The notes beneath the pieces were generated by a model. It saw nothing but the letters and a program-made list of their open reading frames with translations, was not told where the DNA came from and did no database searches. This document shows, one piece after another, positions 48,399 to 59,175 of a DNA stretch of 64,000 bases. Each line of letters starts with the position of its first letter. The first letter of the stretch is position 1. The stretch is taken from the NCBI RefSeq assembly GCF_050303215.1, contig NZ_JBNLBH010000101.1, positions 26,242-90,241 of the forward strand, read 5' to 3'. The stretch is from Haliangium sp050303215 (GTDB lineage: Bacteria > Myxococcota_A > Polyangia > Haliangiales > Haliangiaceae). A program made the translations under genes and the position numbers.

Positions 48399-48941
48399 GT
48401 GAAAGCGTGTTCAATCGGTGTTCTGCTGTTGGTGGCGGCCACCGCGCACGCGGCCCCCGCCTACGCTGACGGCGGTTCCTCGGCGTCGAAGCAAGCCAAC
48501 CGCGAGCTGCCGAGCTCGGTTTCCCTCGACGCCGAGCTGCTCCAGGTGTCGCTGAACACCGGGCGGTACTCGTTCGAGCAGCTCACCCTGGACGAGGCCG
48601 AGATCCCCGAGGGCTTCGCCTCCAGCTTCCTGTTCGACTACCGCGCGCGCCGGGCCAACCTGCACCTGTCGGGCTACTCCAACGAGCTCGCCATCGCCTG
48701 CGACCTGCGCCGCAAGCAGCTCCGCATCCGGCTCGCGGGCGGCGACACCCGCGCGTTCTACCTGCGCCTGGACAGCGACGTGGCGCTCAAGGGCAAGCCC
48801 GAGATCGACGCCCGCCTCATCGTCGCGATCGCGGGTCACCAGATGGCGCTGGACCTGCCGCGGGTGCGCGTGAACGCCAAGTGGAGCAAGGGCGAGCTCC
48901 AGACCGAGTTCCTGTTCCCGCTGCTGCAAGGCGACTTCTAG
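48399..48941 (+). CDS. small exported beta-rich protein of unknown function
   Basis: A 180-aa protein with GTG start, a signal peptide ('CSIGVLLLVAATAHAAPAYA') and a beta-rich body ('FDYRARRANLHLSGYSNELAIACDLRRKQLRIRLAGGDTRAFYLRLDSDVAL', ending 'ELQTEFLFPLLQGDF'). It is divergent from the lipoprotein at 47832-48353 with only 45 bases between them. No family recognised. Confidence 0.6.
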   Translation: MKACSIGVLLLVAATAHAAPAYADGGSSASKQANRELPSSVSLDAELLQVSLNTGRYSFEQLTLDEAEIPEGFASSFLFDYRARRANLHLSGYSNELAIACDLRRKQLRIRLAGGDTRAFYLRLDSDVALKGKPEIDARLIVAIAGHQMALDLPRVRVNAKWSKGELQTEFLFPLLQGDF

Positions 48942-49260
48942 CGACTTCCAGATCTGGGACCGCGGGTGCGCGGTCGCGGACGGGATGGGGCGCACGCGTG
49001 CGCGGCCGCGGTCCGCACCGAGCAGGTGGGGACCGGGCGGTTCCCATCGGCAGGCCGCGGTTCCGTCGCGCGGGCATGCGTATTCGCAGTTACGCGACTC
49101 GGGACCGGTATTCGTACGCCCGGCACGGGGAACCGAGGCCGCGCGCGGCGACGGCTGCGAGTGAGCGTCTTGGGGCAGGATAGGGCTTGCCGGAGGCGCG
49201 GTCGGTCCCCCAAAATGGCGCGGTAGCGAGCTTTGAAACCAGACACGCAAGGAAGCACTA
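48942..49260. other. 319-bp gap without a recognised gene
   Basis: GC-rich DNA rich in GCGC tracts, with no convincing reading frame, terminator or operator. The last bases carry an AAGGAAG ribosome binding site for the next gene. Confidence 0.6.
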
Positions 49261-50703
49261 GTGACGATATCGAAGCGTTTGTTAGCCTGTTCGTTGGCGC
49301 TCCCGCTGGCCGGGATCGCGCTCTCCGCTTGCAGCGATGACGGCGGCGGGACCTCCCCGGACGCCAGCGCGAGGCCCGACGCCACCCCGGCGCCCGATGC
49401 TACCCCGGGGCCCGACGCCGCTCCCCCGGACGCAACGCCCATGCCCGACACCACCATCACCTCGGTGGCCGGGGGCGTGATGACCAAGTTCGAGGCCGCC
49501 GCCACCTTCGACGTGTTCGGCGCCGCCCAGCTCGTGCGCATGGCCGAGGCCACCCGGGTCGAGCTGTACGTCGAGCACGGCGGCCTGCTCACCGCCGGCA
49601 CCGAGTACATCGCCCACGTGCACGCGCTGCCGTGCGGCGTCGAGGAGGGCGGCGGGCACTACAAGCTCGATCCCACGGTCACCGACACCGAGGAGAACAA
49701 CGAGATCTGGGTGCGGGTCACCCCCGACGACACCGTCGCCGAGGGCTCGCACACGGTGTACTTCCACGCCGCGCGGCTCGACGCCCAGTCGATCGTGCTG
49801 CACGACACCGACGGCACCAAGCTGATCTGCGCCGACCTGAAGATCGACGACGCCGGCGACGCCCAGGTCGACCTCGAGGGCTCCTTTGCGGCCTTCGCGG
49901 CCGCGAACACCGACGACATGTCCATCGCCGGCACCGTGACGGTGAGCGTGTTCGGCGCCGACGGCGACAACAAGACCGACATCGTCTACGACATCTCCGG
50001 CCTGCAGGACACCGAGACCTACGAGGCCCACGTGCATCAGTTCCCGTGCGCCATCGGCGACGCCGGCGCGCACTACCAGCGCGATCCCGCCATCACCGCG
50101 GTCCAGGAGGACAACGAGCTGTGGCTGTTCAGCGGCGCGGCCCCGACCTCGGGCGCGCTGTCCGACACCGCCACCTTCGCCGGCGTCCTCGCCCGCGGGG
50201 ACGGGCTGTCGGTGGTGATCCACCGCATCGACGGCACCGAGCTGCCCAAGGTGGCCTGCGCCGACCTCACCCGCACCACCGCGTACCCCGAGTTCGTCAC
50301 CGAGGGCAACGCCGGGGAGCTCGCGGGTGCCCCGGCGGGGTATCAGCAGCTCGACGCCACCGTGACCCTCGAGCGCAAGCAGGACGGCACCACCGTGGTC
50401 ACCCTGGACGTGACCGGTCTGCCCAACGGCGTCCAGGTGGAGACGACCTACCCCGCTCGCGTGCACGCGGCCACCTGCGCGACCAACCCGCCCGGCGGCG
50501 CCCACTACCTGCGCGACCCCGCCGGCGCCGCCGGCGACGAGAACAACGAGATATGGCTCGACCTGGTCGTGCCGGGCGGCACCCGCACCGGGACCGCGAC
50601 CGTGACCGCGGACATGCACACCGCGCGGCCGCAGGCGATCTCGGTGGTCATCCACGACGCCACTGACCCCACCATCCGGGTGGCCTGCATCGACCTCGAA
50701 TAA
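49261..50703 (+). CDS. lipoprotein with three Cu/Zn-SOD-like repeats
   Basis: A 480-aa lipoprotein ('ALSACSDDGGG', then a Pro/Asp/Ala linker). Three repeats of about 125 residues each carry an SOD_Cu-like core: 'HVHALPCGVEEGGGHYKLDP', 'HVHQFPCAIGDAGAHYQRDP' and 'RVHAATCATNPPGGAHYLRDP', each followed by 'ENNEIW' or a similar motif and 'SIVLHD'-type ends. In true SOD the HxH and later His bind copper. In the third repeat the first His is Arg, so metal binding is likely lost there. It may be a structural or metal-scavenging relative rather than an active dismutase. GTG start. Confidence 0.75.
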   Translation: MTISKRLLACSLALPLAGIALSACSDDGGGTSPDASARPDATPAPDATPGPDAAPPDATPMPDTTITSVAGGVMTKFEAAATFDVFGAAQLVRMAEATRVELYVEHGGLLTAGTEYIAHVHALPCGVEEGGGHYKLDPTVTDTEENNEIWVRVTPDDTVAEGSHTVYFHAARLDAQSIVLHDTDGTKLICADLKIDDAGDAQVDLEGSFAAFAAANTDDMSIAGTVTVSVFGADGDNKTDIVYDISGLQDTETYEAHVHQFPCAIGDAGAHYQRDPAITAVQEDNELWLFSGAAPTSGALSDTATFAGVLARGDGLSVVIHRIDGTELPKVACADLTRTTAYPEFVTEGNAGELAGAPAGYQQLDATVTLERKQDGTTVVTLDVTGLPNGVQVETTYPARVHAATCATNPPGGAHYLRDPAGAAGDENNEIWLDLVVPGGTRTGTATVTADMHTARPQAISVVIHDATDPTIRVACIDLE

Positions 50704-50736
50704 GCCCCGCGGGTACAATGGGCGGCGGCCCCACCC

Positions 50737-52551
<1,815 letters not shown>

Positions 52552-53838
52552 TCACGCCCATGGCCACGGCCGCGCTCGCCGGTTCGGGCGCGCGTACGAC
52601 CACGGCGATCGCGCCCGGCGCGAGGTAGCAGCCCACCCACAACAGCACCCGCGCCCGCTTGGCCCGGGCCGCGCCGGCGTGGCCCACGGGCAGGCTGCGC
52701 AAGAAGCGCAGGTGCTCGGTCGGCGGGGTGAGCAGACGCCGGGCCATGACCGCGCCGTACACGCCCAGGCCGGCGGCCACCGTGGCCGACCACATCACGA
52801 GATCCTCGGGCCGAAACCCGGCCAGCAGCAGCATGGTGGCCAGGCCCGCGAAGCCGACGAAGTAGGGGATGGGGTAGCGCCGCCGGGTGAGCCGGGCGTC
52901 CTTGCCAAACACCGCCGCGGCCCCCGAGTGGGCGCCGCCGAGGCGGCCCATGACCGCGCGGTCGATGGCCGTGGGCTCGACCAGGTCGACGTGGGCCAGG
53001 CGCTCGCGGTCCAGGGCCACCACCTCGCGCAGGGCCCCGGGCATGACCGCCTCGGCCCGGCCCAGGGCCATGAGCAGCGCGGCCACCGAGCCGCCCGCGG
53101 CCAGCGCGAGCAGCACCCACGGGTCGCCGGCGGCCGTGGACACGGCGCCGCCGCGGGCCCAGGCGGCCGCGGCCATGAACAACAGCGCCAGGGCGGTGCC
53201 GGTCAAGCCCGGCAGCACCCCCAGCCACGAGGTCTTGGGGGCATGGAACTCCCCGCCCAAGCTGTCGAGCGTGGCCTGCACCTGCTCCGAGGCCACCAGC
53301 CCGCCCGCGAGCAGGGCCACGGCCGGGGCCAACAGCCCCGAGATCAGGGCCGCGGCGCCGGCCAGGGCGAAGTGGCGCAGCGCGATGTCGAAGCCCGCCG
53401 GGGCCAGCGCAGGGTCGGCGGCGAAGGCCGCGGCCGGGGCCAGGGCCAGCGCCAGCGCGCCCGGCATCGACGCCAGCAGCACCCGGGCGGACGCGCGTAC
53501 GCTGCGGATCAGGGCCACGGTGAAGACCGCCCGGCCGGAAATGGACAGGCGGGCGATCATGGCCGCGTCGTGGCGCCAGAACATCCGAAACGGGGCCCCG
53601 AACACCACCAGGGTGTGGGCCGCGGCCACGCCGGCCAGGTACAGCTTGCTGGCCCCGGCCGGGCTCGCGTCGCCGGCCGCGGTCGGGCCCAGCAGGCCCA
53701 CCCGCCGGGCCAGCTCGGCCGCGAACAGGAGCCCGACCCCGAGCCCGAGCAGCCACGGCGGCAGGGCCCCGAACCCGCCCCGGGCGCGCCGGCGCCGACG
53801 CTCGTCGAGGTCGCCCCAGTGCAGCAGCCGACGGGTGT

Positions 53839-54582
<744 letters not shown>

Positions 54583-54703
54583 GAGCCGCGACCCTACCGC
54601 AGTGCGGCGCGCGGGCCAAGCCACGGCGCGCAGGTTGGAGGCCACGGGCTCGGCCGGCTCGGCGCGGGAATACACGCCCGGTCTGGGCCGGTCATGGCTG
54701 TGA

Positions 54704-54730
54704 TGCCGGGGCACGTCCCACGCCCCGGCA
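54704..54730 (+). promoter_or_regulatory. perfect nine-pair hairpin before the aspartyl protease gene
   Basis: TGCCGGGGC (54704-54712) and GCCCCGGCA (54722-54730) form a strong stem with a nine-base loop, 14 bases before the ATG at 54745. It could mask translation. If an upstream ATG at 54694 is used instead, it falls within the coding region. Confidence 0.4.
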
Positions 54731-54744
54731 CACCCCTTTCGCCC

Positions 54745-56712
54745 ATGGAGTTCAACGCCGTGTATCCCTCTGCTCTGTCCAGGCCCGCCCGCGGCCGCCT
54801 CGCCCAGGCCGCGACCGTGGCCGCCGTGACCGCCGCCGCCTCGCTCTCGCTCCTGCACTGCGCGCCCCGCCAGGCCACGCCCGCCGACAGCCCCGGCGCG
54901 GCATCATCGCCGGACGCGTCGCCGGCCGCGCGCGTGCTCGACCGCTACAAGCAGGCCACCGGCGGCGCGGCCTGGGACGCCCTGCGCGTCATCCGCGTCC
55001 ACGGCAGCGTCCACACCGGCGGCCTCGACGGCGCGCTCGAGTCCTACGAGGACCTGCTCGGCGGGCGCCACCAGGTCGACTTCCAGCTCGGTCCCATGAA
55101 GATCTCCCAGGGCTACGACGGCCGCGACGCGTGGACGCGCGACCAGTCCGGCAGCGTGCACGTCGCCGACGCCGCCCACACCCGCGCGGCCGTGGCCACC
55201 GAGGCCCACCGCACCGCCCGGGCGTACTGGTACCCGGACCGTCACCCGGCCCAGATCCGGCTCGGTGAGCCCGTGACCGAGGACGGGCGCCGCTTCGACG
55301 TCGTCCACCTCGAGCCCGAGGGCGGCCGCGCCTACCAGATGTGGTTCGACCCCGACAGCGGCCTGCTGACCCGCGTCGTCGAGCCCGGCACCAACGACGT
55401 CACCACCACCACCCTCGACGACTACCGCGAGGTGGGCGGGGTGCGGCTCCCGCACCAGATCCGGGTCAGCACCGGCGAGGCCCAGTACGACCAGCTCATC
55501 ACCATCACCCAGGTCGAGCTCGACCCCGCGGTCGATCCGGCCGCCTTGGAGGCCCGCTTCGCCCGCCCCGCCGACCAGGTGGACGACGTCGTCATCGCCG
55601 ACGGCAAGGACACGGTCCGCCTGCCCTTCGAGCTGCACAACAACCACATCTACGTCGAGGGCCGCATCAACGGCCAGGGCCCGGTGCGGCTCCTGGTCGA
55701 CACCGGCGGCGCCAACGTGCTCACCCCCGAGGCGGCCAAGGCGCTCGGCATCGAGGCCGAGGGCGCCATGCAAGCGCGCGGGGTCGGGTCCGAGTCGGTC
55801 GATCTGGCCCTGGCCCGGGTCGACGAGCTCACCCTCGGCGACGTCCAGCTCAGCGACCAGGTCTTCTACGTCATCGATCTGGGCCGACTGGGCGAGATCG
55901 AGGACGTGCCCTTCGTGGGCCTGGTCGGGTTCGAGGTGTTCAAGCGCTTCGCGGTCACCATCGACTACGCCGGCGGCGCGCTCACCCTGCAGCGCCCCGA
56001 GACCTTCGAGTACCGCGGCGACGGGGCCGCCATCCCGTTCGTCTTCGACCACCACACCCCCCAGATCGAGGGCGTGCTCGACGGCCGCCCGGGCGTGTTC
56101 ACCGTCGACACCGGCAGCCGCGGCGCGCTCACCCTGCTCGCGCCCTTCGTGGCCGAGCACGGCCTGCTCGACGCCTACGCGCCCACCGTCGAGGCCCTCA
56201 CCGGCTGGGGCGTGGGCGGCCCGGTGTACTCGCACCTGGCCCACGGCCGCGAGCTGGTGCTCGGCGACATGCACATCCCCGACGTGGCGATGGACCTCTT
56301 CACCGGCGACCGGGGCGCGTTCGCGGGCACCCACGCCGCCGGCAACATCGGCGGCGGCGTGCTCAAGCGCTTCACCGTCACCTTCGACTACAGCCGCCAG
56401 GTGATGTACCTGGACAAGAACCAGCACTTCGACGCCCCCGACCGCCACGACCAGAGCGGCCTGTGGATGTCGCGCACCGACGCCGGCTTCGCCATCGAAG
56501 CCATCGTGCCCGGCAGCGCGGCCGAGCGCGCCGGCCTCGCGGTCGGCGACCACGTGGTCGCCGTGGACGGACGCGCCGTGACCGAGCTGTCCCTGTCCGA
56601 CGTGCGCACCCACTGGCGCCGAGCCGCCCCGGGCACGCGCGTGCGCCTGCGGGTGGCGTCCAAGAAGGGCAAGCAGCGCGAGGTCGTGATGGTGCTGCGG
56701 GCGCTGATCTAG
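54745..56712 (+). CDS. two-domain retropepsin-like aspartyl protease lipoprotein with PDZ domain
   Basis: A 655-aa lipoprotein (lipobox 'SLSLLHCAP'). Residues about 55-285 resemble an outer-membrane-lipoprotein-sorting fold ('GGRHQVDFQLGPMKISQGYDGRDAW', 'MWFDPDSGLLTRVVEPG'). Then come two retropepsin-like units, each with a catalytic Asp: 'RLLVDTGGANVLTPEAAKALG' and 'GVFTVDTGSRGALTLLAPF', so both halves of the active site could lie in one chain. The C-terminal about 90 residues form a PDZ domain ('GFAIEAIVPGSAAERAGLAVGDHVVAVDGRAV'). It probably processes or inspects envelope proteins. Start is uncertain, as no ribosome binding site is seen. Confidence 0.82.
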   Translation: MEFNAVYPSALSRPARGRLAQAATVAAVTAAASLSLLHCAPRQATPADSPGAASSPDASPAARVLDRYKQATGGAAWDALRVIRVHGSVHTGGLDGALESYEDLLGGRHQVDFQLGPMKISQGYDGRDAWTRDQSGSVHVADAAHTRAAVATEAHRTARAYWYPDRHPAQIRLGEPVTEDGRRFDVVHLEPEGGRAYQMWFDPDSGLLTRVVEPGTNDVTTTTLDDYREVGGVRLPHQIRVSTGEAQYDQLITITQVELDPAVDPAALEARFARPADQVDDVVIADGKDTVRLPFELHNNHIYVEGRINGQGPVRLLVDTGGANVLTPEAAKALGIEAEGAMQARGVGSESVDLALARVDELTLGDVQLSDQVFYVIDLGRLGEIEDVPFVGLVGFEVFKRFAVTIDYAGGALTLQRPETFEYRGDGAAIPFVFDHHTPQIEGVLDGRPGVFTVDTGSRGALTLLAPFVAEHGLLDAYAPTVEALTGWGVGGPVYSHLAHGRELVLGDMHIPDVAMDLFTGDRGAFAGTHAAGNIGGGVLKRFTVTFDYSRQVMYLDKNQHFDAPDRHDQSGLWMSRTDAGFAIEAIVPGSAAERAGLAVGDHVVAVDGRAVTELSLSDVRTHWRRAAPGTRVRLRVASKKGKQREVVMVLRALI

Positions 56713-56758
56713 CCGAGCCCCGGGCCAGCGCCGCGTTCGCGCCGTGATGCCGAGCGGG

Positions 56759-57109
56759 TCAGTCGGTGTCGCCGCGCTCGACGTGCGCGCGCAGACGTTG
56801 CAGCGCCCGGTCCCAGCCCGCGGCGATGTCATCGAGGGCCTCGCGCGCCTGCCGCACCCGCTCCGCTTCGAGTGAGTACAGGCGCTCGCGGCCGCGCTTG
56901 CGGGCGCTCAAGATGCCCGCGTCGGTGAGCACGCGCAGGTGCTTGGCGACCGCCTGTCGGGTCACGGGCAGGCCATCGCCGAGCCGGGTCGCCGACAGCG
57001 GCGACTGCTCGGCGAGACGCCGCACCAGAGACAGCCGGATCGGGTCACCGAGGGCCGCGAACACGCCCGCCGCCGCGGTGCGCTCATCAGAGTAGACGGA
57101 GGCGGGCAT
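56759..57109 (-). CDS. ArsR-family winged-helix repressor
   Basis: A 116-aa ArsR-type regulator: 'AAAGVFAALGDPIRLSLVRRLAEQSPLSATRLGDGLPVTRQAVAKHLRVLTDAGILSARKRGRERLYSLE'. It lacks the Cys metal sites of ArsR/SmtB, and belongs to the group that pairs with SRPBCC proteins. It overlaps the SRPBCC gene by one base (TGATG). It probably binds the palindromes at 57639-57696 upstream of the operon. Confidence 0.88.
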   Translation of the reverse strand: MPASVYSDERTAAAGVFAALGDPIRLSLVRRLAEQSPLSATRLGDGLPVTRQAVAKHLRVLTDAGILSARKRGRERLYSLEAERVRQAREALDDIAAGWDRALQRLRAHVERGDTD

Positions 57110-57636
57110 CACGCCACCGCTTCGGCGCTCAGGTACGCGGCGATTTGGTCCATCTGGGCGCTCCAGCCGGCGCTGTTCATGAGGAACGCGCGTCGACGTC
57201 GCTCCAGCGGCACCTGATCGAACCCGGACTCGGTCACCGTGAGCATCGTCCCGTCGCCCTCGGCCGCGAGCCGGAACTCGACCACCGTCGTCGGATCCGT
57301 GGCGGGGTCGACGTCCGCGTCGATGCCGTACGGGATCCAGCGGAAGCGAAAGCAGCGCTCCGGCTCGATCGCCTCCACCACACAGAACACCTCCGGCAGC
57401 GTGGTCGCGATCGGCGCCGACGGCAGCCCCACGCGGGCCAAGACCTCGTCCATCTGGGCCTGGGTGAAGGGCTCTTCGAAACACCCCCGCATCGGCTCGC
57501 CGATGACCCACGGCCCCTCGATCTTTACGCCAAACCACTGGCCGAACTCTTCACTGTCGGCGATGGCACGCCACACCCGGCTCACCGGCGCCCGCAGGTG
57601 GATGTGCCTCTCGATTCGATCGGATACGTCGTGCAT
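57109..57636 (-). CDS. SRPBCC/AHSA1-family protein
   Basis: A 175-aa Bet v1-like fold protein: 'IERHIHLRAPVSRVWRAIADSEEFGQWFGVKIEG', 'GFDQVPLERRRRAFLMNSAGWSAQMDQIAAYL'. The family binds hydrophobic ligands in a deep cavity. AGGAGG lies upstream of the ATG, within the loop of the first GCAACC/GGTTGC palindrome. It is co-transcribed with the ArsR gene, a common pair in which the SRPBCC protein is the regulated product. Confidence 0.87.
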   Translation of the reverse strand: MHDVSDRIERHIHLRAPVSRVWRAIADSEEFGQWFGVKIEGPWVIGEPMRGCFEEPFTQAQMDEVLARVGLPSAPIATTLPEVFCVVEAIEPERCFRFRWIPYGIDADVDPATDPTTVVEFRLAAEGDGTMLTVTESGFDQVPLERRRRAFLMNSAGWSAQMDQIAAYLSAEAVA

Positions 57637-57638
57637 GA

Positions 57639-57696
57639 GCAACCTCCTGGTTGCACATTTAACGGATGGTCGATGTTCATGCAACCGATGGGTTGC
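57639..57696. promoter_or_regulatory. twin operator palindromes GCAACC-N4-GGTTGC, 42 bp apart
   Basis: Two identical-arm palindromes, GCAACC-TCCT-GGTTGC (57639-57654) and GCAACC-GATG-GGTTGC (57681-57696), have centres 42 bases apart, four helical turns. The first covers the ribosome binding site of the SRPBCC gene. The second covers a possible -35 (TTGCAT) with TTAAAT as -10. The layout fits cooperative repression by the ArsR protein of the operon. Confidence 0.6.
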
Positions 57697-58138
57697 ATTT
57701 TTTGCATCGGCGGAGCAGCCGAGCCGCGCGGGAGGCGGTTCGGGCCGACCCCGGCGGTGGTCGAGAGGACGACAACTTGGCCGGCGACGTGTGCCTGCGC
57801 CGGAGTGGCTTCGATCCCGAGACCGAGGATCGCTGCCTGGAAGAGTCTAGGGCTCCAAATCCGACTGGCACTGACAGTCCCGGTGTAGTGGCCGGAGCAG
57901 CGCCGCCGGCATGGCACGCGGTTCGCACATTAAGGGGGAATGCTCGCTCGCGCGACAGGATGGGCCGCCCCGGCGGATTCGTCCCCTGTCCCACGCACAT
58001 GGTCAGAGTCACCAACCGCTCTGTGCCTGGTCGCCGATCGCTGTCCGAGCACTGACGGGGGTTCTCTCGGCTGTCCTGTTCCCAATCAGAGCCCCGGCCG
58101 TGCTCGAGCCCGTGCCGCAGGCGCCGCCGGGCCGCCGA
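57697..58138. other. 442-bp stretch with no recognised gene
   Basis: Upstream of the SRPBCC-ArsR operon. No reading frame here looks like a real protein, and no repeat or terminator was found. Composition is less biased than in the coding regions. Confidence 0.55.
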
Positions 58139-58140
58139 GC

Positions 58141-58290
58141 ATACTGTCAGGTACCCGAAATCATTGCCGACAGCATCTCCGACAGTATGTAACTGTCTGG
58201 AATTACGACGGCCGAAGCCTCCGGGAGCATACTCGATACTGTCGGCCATACTGTCGGATACTGTCGGGCCGACAGTATCCCGACAGTATG
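58141..58290. repeat. cluster of the 10-bp motif ATACTGTCGG in both orientations
   Basis: Seven good copies: + strand at 58141-58150 (one mismatch), 58236-58245, 58248-58257, 58258-58267; - strand at 58179-58188, 58269-58278, 58280-58289. Two weaker ones lie at 58167-58176 and near 58190-58199. The pair at 58257-58279 is a perfect 23-bp palindrome with 11-base arms. No gene lies in the cluster. It may bind a multimeric protein. Confidence 0.8.
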
Positions 58291-58429
58291 GAGGACCGTT
58301 GGCCGGTCCACTCCGCCGAGGCCAATGAGTTCATTCCTGGCCGCCCCCATGGGGCGGATCGAGGCGAACCGCGGGCCCTCGTGCACCGACGCCAGCTCCC
58401 TGTGCGGCCGTCGCGCACGCCCCAAAACC

Positions 58430-59161
58430 TCCGCGGGGCACCGTCGCCCGCGCCCGACCAACGCCGGGCGCCTCGGGAGCCGGTCTCGACGACGGCGGAC
58501 CATTCTCCGGGGCCTCGGGAGGCGGCGCCCAAGTCGGCGAATCAATATCCGAAGCCTCGGGAGGCCGAGTCAAAGTCGGCTGTTGAGGAGCGAGTCGCTT
58601 CGGAGGCGGAGACCAAGTCACCTGTTGAGGAGCGAGTCGCTTCGGAGGCGGCGTCGAAGTCGGCTGTTGAGGAGCGAGTCGCTTCGGAGGCGACGTCGAA
58701 GTCGGCTGTTGAGGAGCGAGTCGCTGCGGAGGCGACGTCGAAGTCGGCTGTTGAGGAGCGAGTCGCTGCGGAGGCGACGTCGAAGTTGGCGAACCAAAAA
58801 CGCGTCGCCTCGGAGGTCGTCGCAAGGTCAGCCGATGGCGATCATGGGCCTCATCGAGGTGCTCGCTGTCCCAGCCGAGCAGATTTGGCCTGCTGCCGAG
58901 GCCATGGGAGCTCGATCGAGTCCAATTTCTTGCGCCTTCGGAGGCAGCGAGAAGTCAAGAAGCTCGCGGCCGAGTGCCTTCGGAGGCACCGCCAAGTCAA
59001 GAAGCTCGCGAGCGAGTGCCTTCGGAGGCAGCGACAAGTCAAGAAGCTCGCGAGCGAGTGCCTCCGGAGGCAGCGACAAGTCAAGAAGCTCGCGAGGGAG
59101 CGCCTCCGGAGGCAGCGAGAAGTCAAGAAGCTCGCGAGGGAGCGCCTCCGGAGGCGGCGAT
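58430..59161 (-). repeat. long degenerate tract of a 42-bp repeat
   Basis: Two good arrays, five units each, at 58573-58782 and 58952-59161, share the core 'CTTCGGAGGC' and 'AAGTC' with a 42-bp period. Weak units fill the DNA before and between them. Stepping 42 bases from the last good site of the first array (58808) reaches the first site of the second (58935) with a one-base offset, so it was one array of about 17 units with a net one-base indel. On the - strand the units read as 14-aa repeats such as 'LPPEALARELLDLS' and 'SPPKRLAPQQPTST'. Confidence 0.8.
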
Positions 59162-59175
59162 CGGATCGGGGACGG
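58828..59175 (-). pseudogene. in-frame 14-aa repeat extension after the stop of the upstream gene
   Basis: Directly after the TGA (59176-59178) of the gene at 59176-60099, the same frame stays open for about 115 codons and encodes 'PSPIRSPPPEALPRELLDF', then repeated 'SLPPEALARELLDL', then a non-repeat tail to 58828. This looks like a former C-terminal repeat domain cut off by a nonsense change, or a readthrough extension. The second half of the tract (before about 58825) is in another frame. Confidence 0.5.

Noticed and set aside
57681..57702. Rho-independent terminator (ATGCAACC stem followed by TTTTTT)
   Set aside because: The same palindrome core recurs 42 bases away without a T tract, and both lie in the promoter region of the SRPBCC operon, so an operator explains it better.
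58430..59161. CRISPR array
   Set aside because: Repeats are directly adjacent without unique spacers and vary in sequence. No cas gene is present.
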